From: a virus
Length of the DNA stretch: 28,157 nucleotides
Direction: 5' to 3' (one strand)
Virus record (IMG/VR): IMGVR_UViG_3300037200_000103
Location: 1 to 28,157 of that record
Made by a program: the position numbers and the translations under genes. The notes under the pieces were generated by a model, which saw only the letters and a program-made list of their open reading frames with translations, did not search any database and was not told where the DNA came from. This document shows positions 22,784 through 28,157 of the stretch, piece after piece (position 1 is the stretch's first letter; every line of letters begins with the position of its first letter).

Positions 22784-22842
22784 CGGCGACGCGCGCGGGC
22801 CTTCTTCTTGCGCTTAAGTCGCTGCCGGTCGAATTTCGTCAT
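22780..22842 (-). CDS. 20-aa basic micro-protein, first gene of late operon
   Basis: Begins MTKFDRQRLKRKKK and ends ARARRR; 12 of its 20 residues are Arg or Lys. GGAGAG lies about 8 bases before the ATG at 22842, and its TGA overlaps the next ATG (ATGA). It opens the chain of coupled small genes. Possible roles are a nucleic-acid-binding peptide or a translated leader that sets expression of the operon; the sequence does not decide. Confidence 0.52.
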   Translation of the reverse strand: MTKFDRQRLKRKKKARARRR

Positions 22843-23376
22843 CCACGCTCTCCAAATTTTAGTTTTGCGATAGGGCTGGGCTGTCGTCCCTCGTGTGCGG
22901 CCCGGCCTGGGGGGCCGCCCGGTAGCGGCGGCCGTGTCTCGATCAACCGGGGCTCAAGAGGCGCGCATGCCTGGCACGTTGGCTTCTGGCGGTTGGTGGT
23001 GGTGCGTTGGTGGTCGTTTGGTTCGCCCCGTCCTCTTGAGTTGGTCGTGCCGTTCGCGTGGTGCTGGCGGTGTGCCTGCCGGCTCGCTCGCGTTTCGCTC
23101 GCTTGCGGCGGGAGCCGGCGGCGCCCGGCGAACCTCGTCGTTCCCCTTTGCTCTATAGCAAAGCGTTGTTGGCGGGAGCGCCGTCCGGCGCGCTGGCTTG
23201 CGAGCCGCGCTTGGGGAAAAGGACAGTTGGAGGCCCTATCTCCGTAGGTTCTTCCCCACGGAGTTCGCTTGGTGTTTGCCGTGCGGTTGCGTCGCTGCGC
23301 TTCCGGCCGGCTGGCGATCTCGCTGAGTCTCGACTCGAGCTCGGCTGCGCGCCATGAGGGCTGGGCGATCGTAGCG
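22843..23376. other. Apparently non-coding GC-rich stretch
   Basis: 534 bp in which no reading frame looks protein-like. It is strand-asymmetric, with G/T-rich runs on the plus strand around 22980-23060. Hairpin-forming repeats are CTTTGCT (23146-23152) with AGCAAAG (23157-23163), CTCCGT (23240-23245) with ACGGAG (23258-23263), and CTCAAGAGG (22953-22961) with CCTCTTGAG (23032-23040). A TAAAAT (minus strand, about 22855-22860) near the late operon start could be a -10, but no fitting -35 is seen. It may hold the late promoter, an origin, a packaging site or a structured RNA. Confidence 0.45.
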
Positions 23377-23709
23377 CTACTCGATAGCCGGCTCCAGGAT
23401 CCGCCCGGTGCCGTCGCAGACCTTCGAGTGCAGCCAACGCGCAAAGTCAACGGCGCTGAGCAACGCCTTCTCGCGAGCGGTGCCCCGAAGGATGCCGCAC
23501 GCGCCGCAGCCGGAGCACGGCTCATCGCGCCACACCTTGGGCAAGCGCAAGACGTCAGTCCACGGCATGATCATCGCACCCGGGCGCGCCATCCCGGCTG
23601 CCACGATCGCCTCAGCTTCTGGGTGAATAAGCACCGCTCCAAGGCCGAAAACGCGAACAGCCGCAGCGTCTAAGCTTGCGGCGGTGTCGGGGTCTGTGGT
23701 ATCGTTCAA
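23377..23709 (-). CDS. Small Cys-containing protein, DnaJ-zinc-like motifs
   Basis: 110 aa from a TTG start at 23709, chosen because TAGGAG lies 7 bases upstream. Cys motifs: CSGCGACG (about 66-73) and a later CDGTGRI (about 97-103) with the order C-x-x-C-G-x-C-G ... CDGTG, like single zinc repeats of DnaJ-type or phage small zinc proteins. Between them lies a helix (REKALLSAVDFARWLHSKV). The transcript would start at the minus promoter near 23801-23829. It is the last leftward gene before the non-coding stretch. Function unknown. Confidence 0.6.
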   Translation of the reverse strand: MNDTTDPDTAASLDAAAVRVFGLGAVLIHPEAEAIVAAGMARPGAMIMPWTDVLRLPKVWRDEPCSGCGACGILRGTAREKALLSAVDFARWLHSKVCDGTGRILEPAIE

Positions 23710-23745
23710 CTGCGGCTCCTACGTGCATAGGGTCCGCTCCTCGTA

Positions 23746-23778
23746 GAGAACGCTTCGGCTCGTCACCGGGGCGTTTTC
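23746..23778 (+). terminator. Plus-strand-specific terminator-like hairpin
   Basis: GAGAACGCTTCGG, loop CTCGTCA, CCGGGGCGTTTTC: a 13-bp stem if three G-U pairs are allowed in the plus RNA. On the minus strand these become A-C mismatches. It is followed by TGTTAG, not a long T-run. It would stop rightward transcription before the early promoter; it also lies in the leader of the leftward 110-aa gene. Confidence 0.5.
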
Positions 23779-23800
23779 TGTTAGCGAGTGCGGTTTGGGA

Positions 23801-23829
23801 ATCGTACACCTGGCAAGCGAATCCGTCAA
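23801..23829 (-). promoter_or_regulatory. Leftward sigma70-type promoter
   Basis: On the minus strand, TTGACG (23829-23824), 17-bp spacer, TACGAT (23806-23801). Start would be near 23794, giving an ~85-nt leader for the 110-aa gene at 23709. No other candidate upstream of that gene fits as well. Confidence 0.55.
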
Positions 23830-23952
23830 TATGGACGAAACGCGATCGAATGCGAGCCCAGGAGGCGCTTTGGCCGGGTCGGCCCGACCGAGGGTAGCCC
23901 GGCTTTCGGCAGAACGCCTCCGTGATTTTGCACACATGCACCCTCCGATTAC

Positions 23953-23996
23953 TTGACACGTTGCACCCGTGCATGGTAGCATATATGCATACACTC
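23953..23996 (+). promoter_or_regulatory. Rightward early promoter with operator-like element
   Basis: TTGACA (23953-23958), 18-bp spacer, TAGCAT (23977-23982), with TGG before the -10 (extended -10). The bases TGCATGGTAGCAT, three variable bases, TGCAT (about 23971-23990) recur at the second early promoter. TGCA half-sites lie 12 bp apart around the -10. Transcription would start near 23989, about 30 nt before the 47-aa gene. Confidence 0.7.
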
Positions 23997-24018
23997 TCCC
24001 TAGAAAGAGAACGCCACG

Positions 24019-24162
24019 ATGTTTCAGCTGCACATCCTCAAGAACGACGCACCGCACACGACGGTGCGGCGCTTCTTCGAGAGCGTCGAGGACGCGCTCA
24101 TCTACACGATCACCGCCGACCTCGGCGGGCGCGGCATCAGCTACGAGGTGACGCCGGTATGA
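24019..24162 (+). CDS. 47-aa hypothetical protein, first early gene
   Basis: MFQLHILKNDAPHTTVRRFF followed by ESVEDALIYTITADLGGRGI and a short end to the TGA at 24160-24162. A small alpha/beta-type protein, perhaps a two-strand plus helix fold; no family recognised. AGAAAGAGAA precedes the ATG as a moderate ribosome binding site. Its stop overlaps the next start as ATGA. Confidence 0.6.
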   Translation: MFQLHILKNDAPHTTVRRFFESVEDALIYTITADLGGRGISYEVTPV

Positions 24163-24359
24163 GCTACCGCCCACTTCAGAAGTGTAACCTCTGCGGCGAC
24201 GCGCTCGACGTCTACGAGGAATCCGGCAACCACCGCGACTGCGAGGAGTACGAGGCGGCCCAAGCCGCGCTGGCAGTAGACGGTCCTTGTGAGCCACGCC
24301 TCTACGCCCCGGAGCGAGAATCCCTAGGGACGCAAGCGGCGCGCGAAGGTGGAGTATGA
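24159..24359 (+). CDS. 66-aa zinc-knuckle protein
   Basis: Starts MSYRPLQKCNLCGDALDVYE (ATGA overlap with the preceding gene). CNLC near residue 9 and a later HRDC (about 30-33) form a CxxC...HxxC cluster that fits one zinc ion. The rest is Ala/Glu/Arg-rich. Ends with an ATGA overlap to the membrane micro-gene. Function unknown; typical of small early phage zinc proteins. Confidence 0.62.
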   Translation: MSYRPLQKCNLCGDALDVYEESGNHRDCEEYEAAQAALAVDGPCEPRLYAPERESLGTQAAREGGV

Positions 24360-24469
24360 CCAGCTACGCCGCAACCACTCTCGTCGCCGTTGGACTCGGC
24401 GCAGTCATCCTGTTCGCGATCATGCTCGCCAGCCCGTTCCTCGCTAGCGTCGCAGGGCTCCTCGGATGA
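24356..24469 (+). CDS. 37-aa single-span membrane protein
   Basis: MTSYAATTLVAVGLGAVILF followed by AIMLASPFLASVAGLLG: almost wholly hydrophobic, one helix of about 20-25 residues. ATGA overlaps at both ends tie it into the operon. No known family; it may act at the inner membrane, for example on a host factor. Confidence 0.58.
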   Translation: MTSYAATTLVAVGLGAVILFAIMLASPFLASVAGLLG

Positions 24470-24648
24470 GCCGCGGCTACGACGTCGATCGCGACTACGC
24501 CGACCGCAACGACGCGGACAACGAGCGCCCCCACGGCGCGTGCTTCTTCTGCGGACGGCCGGCACCGTTCGAGCCGAGCGTGCGGGTCGTGGCGTGCCCG
24601 GCGTGCCGCCAGCAGATCGCCGACACCCAGGCTGAGAGGGCGGGGTAA
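24466..24648 (+). CDS. 60-aa zinc-ribbon protein
   Basis: MSRGYDVDRDYADRNDADNE start, then CFFCGRPAP (CxxC) and CPACRQQI (CxxC) about 20 residues apart, a classic four-Cys ribbon. It begins with an ATGA overlap and ends with a TAATG overlap. Nucleic-acid binding is possible; no specific family. Confidence 0.65.
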   Translation: MSRGYDVDRDYADRNDADNERPHGACFFCGRPAPFEPSVRVVACPACRQQIADTQAERAG

Positions 24649-24911
24649 TGAGTGCCGACCCCACGTTCACAGTTCAGGCCTTCTTGCTCGGCCTCGCCTT
24701 TGGGCTGCTCGGAGCGCACATCGGCTGGTCGATCGGCGAAGTGTTCGAGCGGCGCGCGCGGCGTCGAGGCATCCGCGAGACTAACGAGCGCCGTGCACGC
24801 TTCAACGACCAACTGCGCGCGCTCGGTCGCTCCGAGGGTTACTTCCGCATGCTCGACGAGGACGGCGATGGTTACAGCTACACTGAGAAGGAGGCAGACG
24901 CCGGCCGGTGA
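24648..24911 (+). CDS. 87-aa membrane-anchored protein with EF-hand-like loop
   Basis: One N-terminal hydrophobic span (FTVQAFLLGLAFGLLGAHIG, about residues 7-26) followed by a basic cytoplasmic-type section (RRARRRGIRETNERRARF). Near residues 70-81 DEDGDGYSYTEKE resembles a calcium-binding EF-hand loop (D-x-D-G-D-G-x-x-x-x-x-E), although the flanking helices are short. Start by TAATG overlap. Last gene before the hairpin. Confidence 0.58.
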   Translation: MSADPTFTVQAFLLGLAFGLLGAHIGWSIGEVFERRARRRGIRETNERRARFNDQLRALGRSEGYFRMLDEDGDGYSYTEKEADAGR

Positions 24912-24978
24912 AGGTCGGCAGCGTGGACACCGCTTGCAGTAGTATCCACAACGCAAAGATGAAGCTCCAGAGGTCCCT

Positions 24979-25012
24979 GAAACGCTCAAGCATCAATGCG
25001 CTTGGGCGTTTC
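24979..25012 (+). terminator. Hairpin terminator after the first early operon
   Basis: GAAACGCTCAAGC, 8-nt loop, GCTTGGGCGTTTC: 13-bp stem with one U-G pair in the plus RNA (an A-C mismatch on the other strand). A short GCTTTGTG follows. It lies between the 87-aa gene and the next promoter and probably ends the first early transcript. The weak U-tract keeps the call moderate. Confidence 0.6.
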
Positions 25013-25032
25013 GCTTTGTGCTCGTTGCGCGC

Positions 25033-25072
25033 TTGACAGGTGTCACTCATGCATGGTATCATTGGTGCATGA
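25033..25072 (+). promoter_or_regulatory. Promoter and operator of the HTH gene, leaderless start
   Basis: TTGACA (25033-25038), 18-bp spacer, TATCAT (25057-25062) with TGG before it. A perfect 7-bp inverted repeat, TCATGCA (25047-25053), 12 bp, TGCATGA (25066-25072), surrounds the -10 and includes the start codon. The ATG at 25069 is only 6 bases after the -10, so the transcript start and the start codon should coincide. Its TGCATGG..CAT...TGCAT core is shared with the promoter at 23953. Confidence 0.75.
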
Positions 25073-25344
25073 CGTTTGCGGAGATGCTCACGACGGAGAT
25101 CACCCGATCGCGCTTGACGCGCGCGGTGGTCGCCACGCAAGCCCAGATCAACACGACGACGCTGTACCGGCTCACGAGCGGACGCTCGCCCGGACCAACG
25201 CTCGACGTCTTTCGCCGGCTGGTGCGCGTGCTGCCGGGCCTTCTGCAATACGTTCTCACAGAAAACGGGGCTGCCGCGCCTAGAATCGCAGCAACCCCAA
25301 AGGAGACGACTACTCGTGATAGACGTTCCCGGAGTCAACATTAG
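25069..25344 (+). CDS. Small HTH regulator (Cro/CI-like), leaderless
   Basis: 91 aa. Residues about 7-55 (LTTEITRSRLTRAVVATQAQ, then INTTTLYRLTSGRSPGPTLD and a following helix) fit the five-helix XRE/Cro fold: TQAQINTTTLYRLTSG is the turn and recognition helix region. The C-terminal ~25 residues are Arg/Thr-rich and probably unstructured. No ribosome binding site precedes the ATG; the promoter -10 is only 6 bases upstream, so translation would be leaderless. The inverted repeat across the -10 is a natural site for this protein, suggesting autoregulation and, via the shared element, control of the first early operon. Binding is inferred. Confidence 0.72.
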   Translation: MTFAEMLTTEITRSRLTRAVVATQAQINTTTLYRLTSGRSPGPTLDVFRRLVRVLPGLLQYVLTENGAAAPRIAATPKETTTRDRRSRSQH

Positions 25345-25633
25345 CATGCCCGAGAGCTTCACGGCAACCACGCCCGGACGCTGGGAGATGCCAACGACGG
25401 TGCAAGTCACCGAGATGAATGAGATCGTGGGCGAGCTGTCCGACGATCAGCTCCCGCTCGAGGCGGCGCTCGCCGAGCAGCGCGCGCTGCATGAGATGCT
25501 ACTGAGCTTCCTCGACGCCCACGAAGCGCGATCGAAGCAAGTCCACGCCGTGGTCATGTCGCGCTTGGGTATCCCGCTCGGGTTTGCGGCCGTCCCTGGC
25601 GCGCCGCGGTTCCTTGAGGTGAGCCGGCCGTGA
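25316..25633 (+). CDS. 105-aa hypothetical early protein
   Basis: Start at the GTG at 25316, after AAAGGAG, overlapping the end of the HTH gene by 29 bp; an ATG at 25346, just past the HTH stop, is the alternative (95 aa). Contains a helical middle (MNEIVGELSDDQLPLEAALA; EQRALHEMLLSFLDAHEARS) that may form a coiled coil. No known domain. It overlaps the next GTG as GTGA. Confidence 0.6.
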   Translation: MIDVPGVNISMPESFTATTPGRWEMPTTVQVTEMNEIVGELSDDQLPLEAALAEQRALHEMLLSFLDAHEARSKQVHAVVMSRLGIPLGFAAVPGAPRFLEVSRP

Positions 25634-25920
25634 ACGAGCTGAACCGGTTAGCAAACCTATACGCAAACGGCGGACAGCGCAACATTGCCGACTTCGAGTG
25701 CCCGAATTGTGGGCACCGATACGCGAACCACATCGCCAATTCGTGCGGAAACGGCTGCGACGTCGCCATCCTATCGTACACGACCGCCGATGATGGGTTC
25801 CCGCAAGAGCACTTGAATCATTGCCCTTGTCGCCTCAATGGGCGCGAGGCACTCGCTGCCTATGACGAGGGCCTGCGATGGGACGCGCTACGCGGCGTTG
25901 TCGCCAAGAGGCCGCAATGA
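25630..25920 (+). CDS. 96-aa zinc-finger-like protein
   Basis: GTG start overlapping the preceding stop (GTGA). Cys/His pattern: CPNCGHRYANH (about 24-34), CGNGC (about 39-43) and later HCPC (about 64-67). These could bind one or two zinc ions, in a fold like other phage small zinc proteins. No catalytic motif. Ends with an ATGA overlap. Confidence 0.62.
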   Translation: MNELNRLANLYANGGQRNIADFECPNCGHRYANHIANSCGNGCDVAILSYTTADDGFPQEHLNHCPCRLNGREALAAYDEGLRWDALRGVVAKRPQ

Positions 25921-26072
25921 ACTGCACAGACTGCCCGGATTGCCTCACGATGCAGTACATGCGATGGGGCAACACCTGCGAGCGCTGCTGGGCGTTCAAT
26001 CGCGCGTGGGTCACCGTGCAGCTTCTCTGCGAAAATCGCGGCGAGCTGAGCACAGCGGGGCTGGTTGTATGA
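25917..26072 (+). CDS. 51-aa Cys-rich protein
   Basis: MNCTDCPDCLTMQYMRWGNT followed by CERCWAFNRAW and on. Three Cys in CxxCxxC at the start and a second CxxC pair near residues 21-24 give a probable zinc ribbon. Start ATGA-coupled; end overlaps the next ATG. Function unknown. Confidence 0.6.
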   Translation: MNCTDCPDCLTMQYMRWGNTCERCWAFNRAWVTVQLLCENRGELSTAGLVV

Positions 26073-26323
26073 ACCACGACTTCGACGGAAACGCGGCCGC
26101 CGTCATTGCGACCATCCGCGGCCGCGCCTTCTCTGCGAAGGGCGCGCGTGAAATTATCGAGTGCTTGATGCCGAACGTGAACATCCAGCCTGAATTTCAC
26201 GATTCGTTCAAGCCTTGGACTAAGGAGCCCATCTCGTCCGACAAGCTTTTGTTGCTTCAGGCCGAGCTAAAGCTCTTGAAGGAGATCATCGTTCAGGCTG
26301 TTGCGAAGGCGTACAAGCCATGA
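26069..26323 (+). CDS. 84-aa hypothetical protein before nuclease
   Basis: MNHDFDGNAAAVIATIRGRA start; mixed charged and hydrophobic, ending in a helix (KLLLLQAELKLLKEIIVQAV followed by AKAYKP). No known motif. It is coupled to both neighbours by ATGA overlaps, directly before the nuclease; a helper or regulator of recombination is possible but unsupported. Confidence 0.6.
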   Translation: MNHDFDGNAAAVIATIRGRAFSAKGAREIIECLMPNVNIQPEFHDSFKPWTKEPISSDKLLLLQAELKLLKEIIVQAVAKAYKP

Positions 26324-26961
26324 TCGACCTCACGCAAGTCTTATTCGAGCAGCGCGGCCAGCCGCGTGGCGATGAGCATAACGCCCATATCGCAGACCTC
26401 TACAACTGCGATCGCGCTACTTGGTACAGACGTAACGGATACTCGCCTGAACCGTTCACGCCGGAGAAGCTGGCACAGTTTGCGATCGGTCACGGCTACG
26501 AGATGGAAGTCGGCGCAACGCTGATCGACGCAGGCTACAATGTGCGGACCGGCGTGGAAGTCGAGTATCTCGACATGATCGGACACCCGGACATCGTGAT
26601 CGGGGACGAGCTGCTGATCGAGTGCAAAACGACGGAAGCCGTGAACCCCAAGGATGCCGTCTCACTGCATCACGCGGTCCAAGCCGCGGCCTACGCGCTG
26701 GCCCTGGGCATCGAGGATTGCGCGGTGCTGGTCAAGCATGCGCGCTCGCACGTCGAGGCGGTGTACACATTCAAGGCAGAAGGCTATCGCGAACTGATCG
26801 AGCAGCGCGCCGCAGAAGTTGTCACGCGCACGAAGCCAGGCGCACCGATTCCGCCGGCGGTCCCGAATCCGATCGCGAAGTGGGGCTGTTCCTACTGCGA
26901 TTACCGCATGTGCGTGAGCAATCCCAAGTTCGACAAAGCGCTTGAGGAGATTGGATTCTAA
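26320..26961 (+). CDS. Cas4-like PD-(D/E)XK exonuclease with iron-sulphur cysteines
   Basis: 213 aa. Nuclease motifs: GHGYEMEVG (58-65, Glu61), GHPDIVIG (88-95, Asp91), ECKTT (101-105, Glu101 and Lys103), QAAAY (121-125). Cys30 (LYNCDRATWYRRNG) and the C-terminal Cys190/193/198 (WGCSYCDYRMC) match the one-plus-three cysteine pattern that binds a 4Fe-4S cluster in Cas4 and AddB-type enzymes. Such proteins resect DNA ends to leave single strands for recombination. No CRISPR genes are near, so this is a phage recombination nuclease. All catalytic residues are present. It is ATGA-coupled at the start and TAATG-coupled at the end. Confidence 0.85.
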   Translation: MIDLTQVLFEQRGQPRGDEHNAHIADLYNCDRATWYRRNGYSPEPFTPEKLAQFAIGHGYEMEVGATLIDAGYNVRTGVEVEYLDMIGHPDIVIGDELLIECKTTEAVNPKDAVSLHHAVQAAAYALALGIEDCAVLVKHARSHVEAVYTFKAEGYRELIEQRAAEVVTRTKPGAPIPPAVPNPIAKWGCSYCDYRMCVSNPKFDKALEEIGF

Positions 26962-27140
26962 TGACAAGCATTAAAATGTGGATTGCCATCGACGTGCTGC
27001 TCGTGGCGGTGAACGCGGGATTTGTCGGCTGGGGCTTGGCTCTTGGCCACATGGCAACTGTAATGATTAGTGGCGCTGCGCTCCTCATCGTGACCGGCGC
27101 AACGCTCGTGCAATCCTGGAGGTTGCGCGATGATGGCTGA
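26961..27140 (+). CDS. 59-aa two-helix membrane protein
   Basis: MTSIKMWIAIDVLLVAVNAG onward, with two hydrophobic spans (about 6-27 and 31-51) and a polar end (SWRLRDDG). Starts within the nuclease stop (TAATG) and overlaps the recombination gene start by 11 bp. A membrane protein between nuclease and annealing protein is unexpected; its role is unknown. Confidence 0.62.
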   Translation: MTSIKMWIAIDVLLVAVNAGFVGWGLALGHMATVMISGAALLIVTGATLVQSWRLRDDG

Positions 27141-28157
27141 AGATGTAATCGACGCGGAGTTTCGCTCGGATACGGCTGCTTTGGTGCCGCAATCGGCGCA
27201 GGAGCGGCTTCCGGCAGTCCTCTCGCCCAAGCAGGCGCGGGAAGAACTCGAAGCGTTCCAGGCCCTCAAAGCGAGCCTCGCGCAGCCTGGCGACTTCCAA
27301 GAATTCATAGATAAGAAATCTGGCGCGAAGCATTCCTTCGCCAAGAAGCGGCTCGTCAAGAACCTGGCGATGGCGTTCCGCGTCTCCGTGCAGATCGTGA
27401 AAACCGAAGTTGATCAACTCCCAGGCAATCACATCGGCGTTCGCATCGTGGCGCGGGCCACGCGGCTATCCGGCGCGTTCGCTGAAGCCAGCGGGGCCTG
27501 CTCGACGCTCGAAGCGCGGTTCGAGAAAAGCTACGATAAGGGCGTGACGGGCCGCAACTATCACGACTGTGTTTCGACTGCGGAAACGCGCGCGACGAAC
27601 CGCGCGGTGCTCAACCTCATCGGCGGCGGCGAGGTCAGCGCAGAGGAGATGGCGGCGGAGAAAGCCGCGCTTGCCGGCGATACGCCCACGGCGGCCCCAG
27701 AACCGCCCTCTGAGCCTGGTCTCAGCAACGCCGAGTTGGAAGCCTTGTGGCGCCGCAAGGGCGAGCCAGAGGGCCTAGGACGCACGTTTATCGCGAAGGC
27801 TGGGAGCCGGGCAGCGGCGATCGCTATGCTCGAGGCGATGCCGGATGCGGCGATGCCGGAGCGCTCCGAGCGGGACGTGCTTGCCTCGATGCGCCAAGAC
27901 GCGATGGTCGCCGCTCAGCATCCGCTCACGAAACCGGCCGAGCGGAAGAAGATGCTGGATATTGCGGATGACTTGACGGAGCGCCTGGCCGACGACACCG
28001 ATCCGCTCGAGAAAGAGCGGCGCAGGATGTTCGCGCTTGCAAAAGATCGCAACGTGTCCGACGATGTGCGGCGAGCGATCATGCTCCGCCTCTTTGGCGC
28101 GAAGTGCATCCGCAACGGCAAGCCATCGAGCACGGCGTTGAACCACGCACAGCTTGT
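27130..28157 (+). CDS. ssDNA-annealing-type recombination protein (partial)
   Basis: At least 342 aa, running off the right edge; no stop is seen. TGGAGG lies 7 bases before the ATG at 27130 (an ATG-ATG pair). Two conserved-looking blocks: SGAKHSFAKKRLVKNLAMAF (about 64-83) and STAETRATNRAVLNLIGGGE with VSAEE after it (about 149-173), the second like the TRA-x-NRA-x-x-x-LIG-x-GEVSAEE signature I recall in a RAD52-like group of phage and archaeal annealing proteins. A Pro-rich linker (about 184-197) joins a charged helical C-terminal part. Together with the nuclease it would form a two-gene recombination pair. The family call is from memory. Confidence 0.65.
   Translation, partial: MMAEDVIDAEFRSDTAALVPQSAQERLPAVLSPKQAREELEAFQALKASLAQPGDFQEFIDKKSGAKHSFAKKRLVKNLAMAFRVSVQIVKTEVDQLPGNHIGVRIVARATRLSGAFAEASGACSTLEARFEKSYDKGVTGRNYHDCVSTAETRATNRAVLNLIGGGEVSAEEMAAEKAALAGDTPTAAPEPPSEPGLSNAELEALWRRKGEPEGLGRTFIAKAGSRAAAIAMLEAMPDAAMPERSERDVLASMRQDAMVAAQHPLTKPAERKKMLDIADDLTERLADDTDPLEKERRRMFALAKDRNVSDDVRRAIMLRLFGAKCIRNGKPSSTALNHAQL

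Larger units (their letters stand above)
23710..24018. other. Divergent regulatory region
   Basis: 309 bp without a supportable gene. It holds a plus-strand-specific hairpin (23746-23778), a leftward promoter (23801-23829), and a rightward promoter with an operator-like element (23953-23995). It separates the leftward 110-aa gene from the rightward early operon. Confidence 0.6.

Noticed and set aside
22839-23525. 228-aa leftward frame whose stop overlaps the start of the first late gene (ATGA)
   Set aside because: The overlap looks like a coupled gene, but the frame overlaps the better supported 110-aa gene by about 150 bp, is Arg/Ser/Pro/Gln-rich without domain-like structure, and has no start with a ribosome binding site below 23377.
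23269-23673. 134-aa rightward frame that could end at the plus-strand hairpin
   Set aside because: Antisense to the 110-aa gene and low-complexity Arg/Ala-rich; no ribosome binding site. The hairpin alone is not enough to support a gene.
26320-26961. Cas4 as part of a CRISPR-Cas system
   Set aside because: No repeat-spacer array or other cas gene in the window; the neighbours are recombination genes, so a phage exonuclease is the simpler reading.

Overview
This window reads as part of a tailed-phage genome, or a prophage or metagenomic contig of one. It is GC-rich, with sigma70-type promoters, so a Gram-negative and probably proteobacterial host is my guess; nothing in the window fixes the host. 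No rRNA, tRNA, CRISPR array, IS element or integrase is visible. The virion genes follow a podovirus (T7/P22-like) plan: GTP-free packaging ATPase, portal, scaffold, HK97-type capsid, adaptor, nozzle, GNAT-like protein and internal/ejection proteins.

Layout: the left 22.8 kb is one long minus-strand late operon, read from about 22842 down to 1. In transcription order it holds (i) a head of very small genes (22842 to 20461), joined almost everywhere by ATGA/GTGA/TAATG overlaps; (ii) a packaging block with a probable small terminase, a Cys-rich protein, a 757-aa fibre-like protein, a small acidic protein, the large terminase, a zinc-ribbon protein, the portal and a 57-aa protein; (iii) a strand-specific intrinsic terminator; (iv) a capsid block with a Pro/Gln-rich protein, a 15-aa basic peptide, scaffold and major capsid protein, then decoration-like proteins and two more basic micro-proteins; (v) a tail block with adaptor, nozzle, fibre/appendage, GNAT-like protein and four internal virion protein candidates; (vi) a lysis pair, a small membrane protein followed by a GH24 endolysin cut by the left window edge.

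An apparently non-coding stretch of about 530 bp (22843-23376) and one leftward gene (23377-23709) separate this operon from a divergent promoter region (23710-24018). From 24019 the plus strand carries early or regulatory genes: five overlapping micro-genes, a hairpin terminator, then a leaderless HTH regulator and a second chain of small genes. That chain leads to a Cas4-like PD-(D/E)XK nuclease with four iron-sulphur-type cysteines, a two-helix membrane peptide, and a single-strand-annealing-type recombination protein that runs off the right edge.

The most notable signals are these. Two plus-strand promoters share the same 18-bp-spaced architecture and a common element (TGCATGG..CAT...TGCAT) over the -10, one of them driving a leaderless HTH gene. 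Several 15-45 aa Lys/Arg-rich or membrane micro-proteins are coupled into the operons. A fibre-like gene with an internal duplication sits between the terminase subunits. Three hairpins are stable only when read on one strand.
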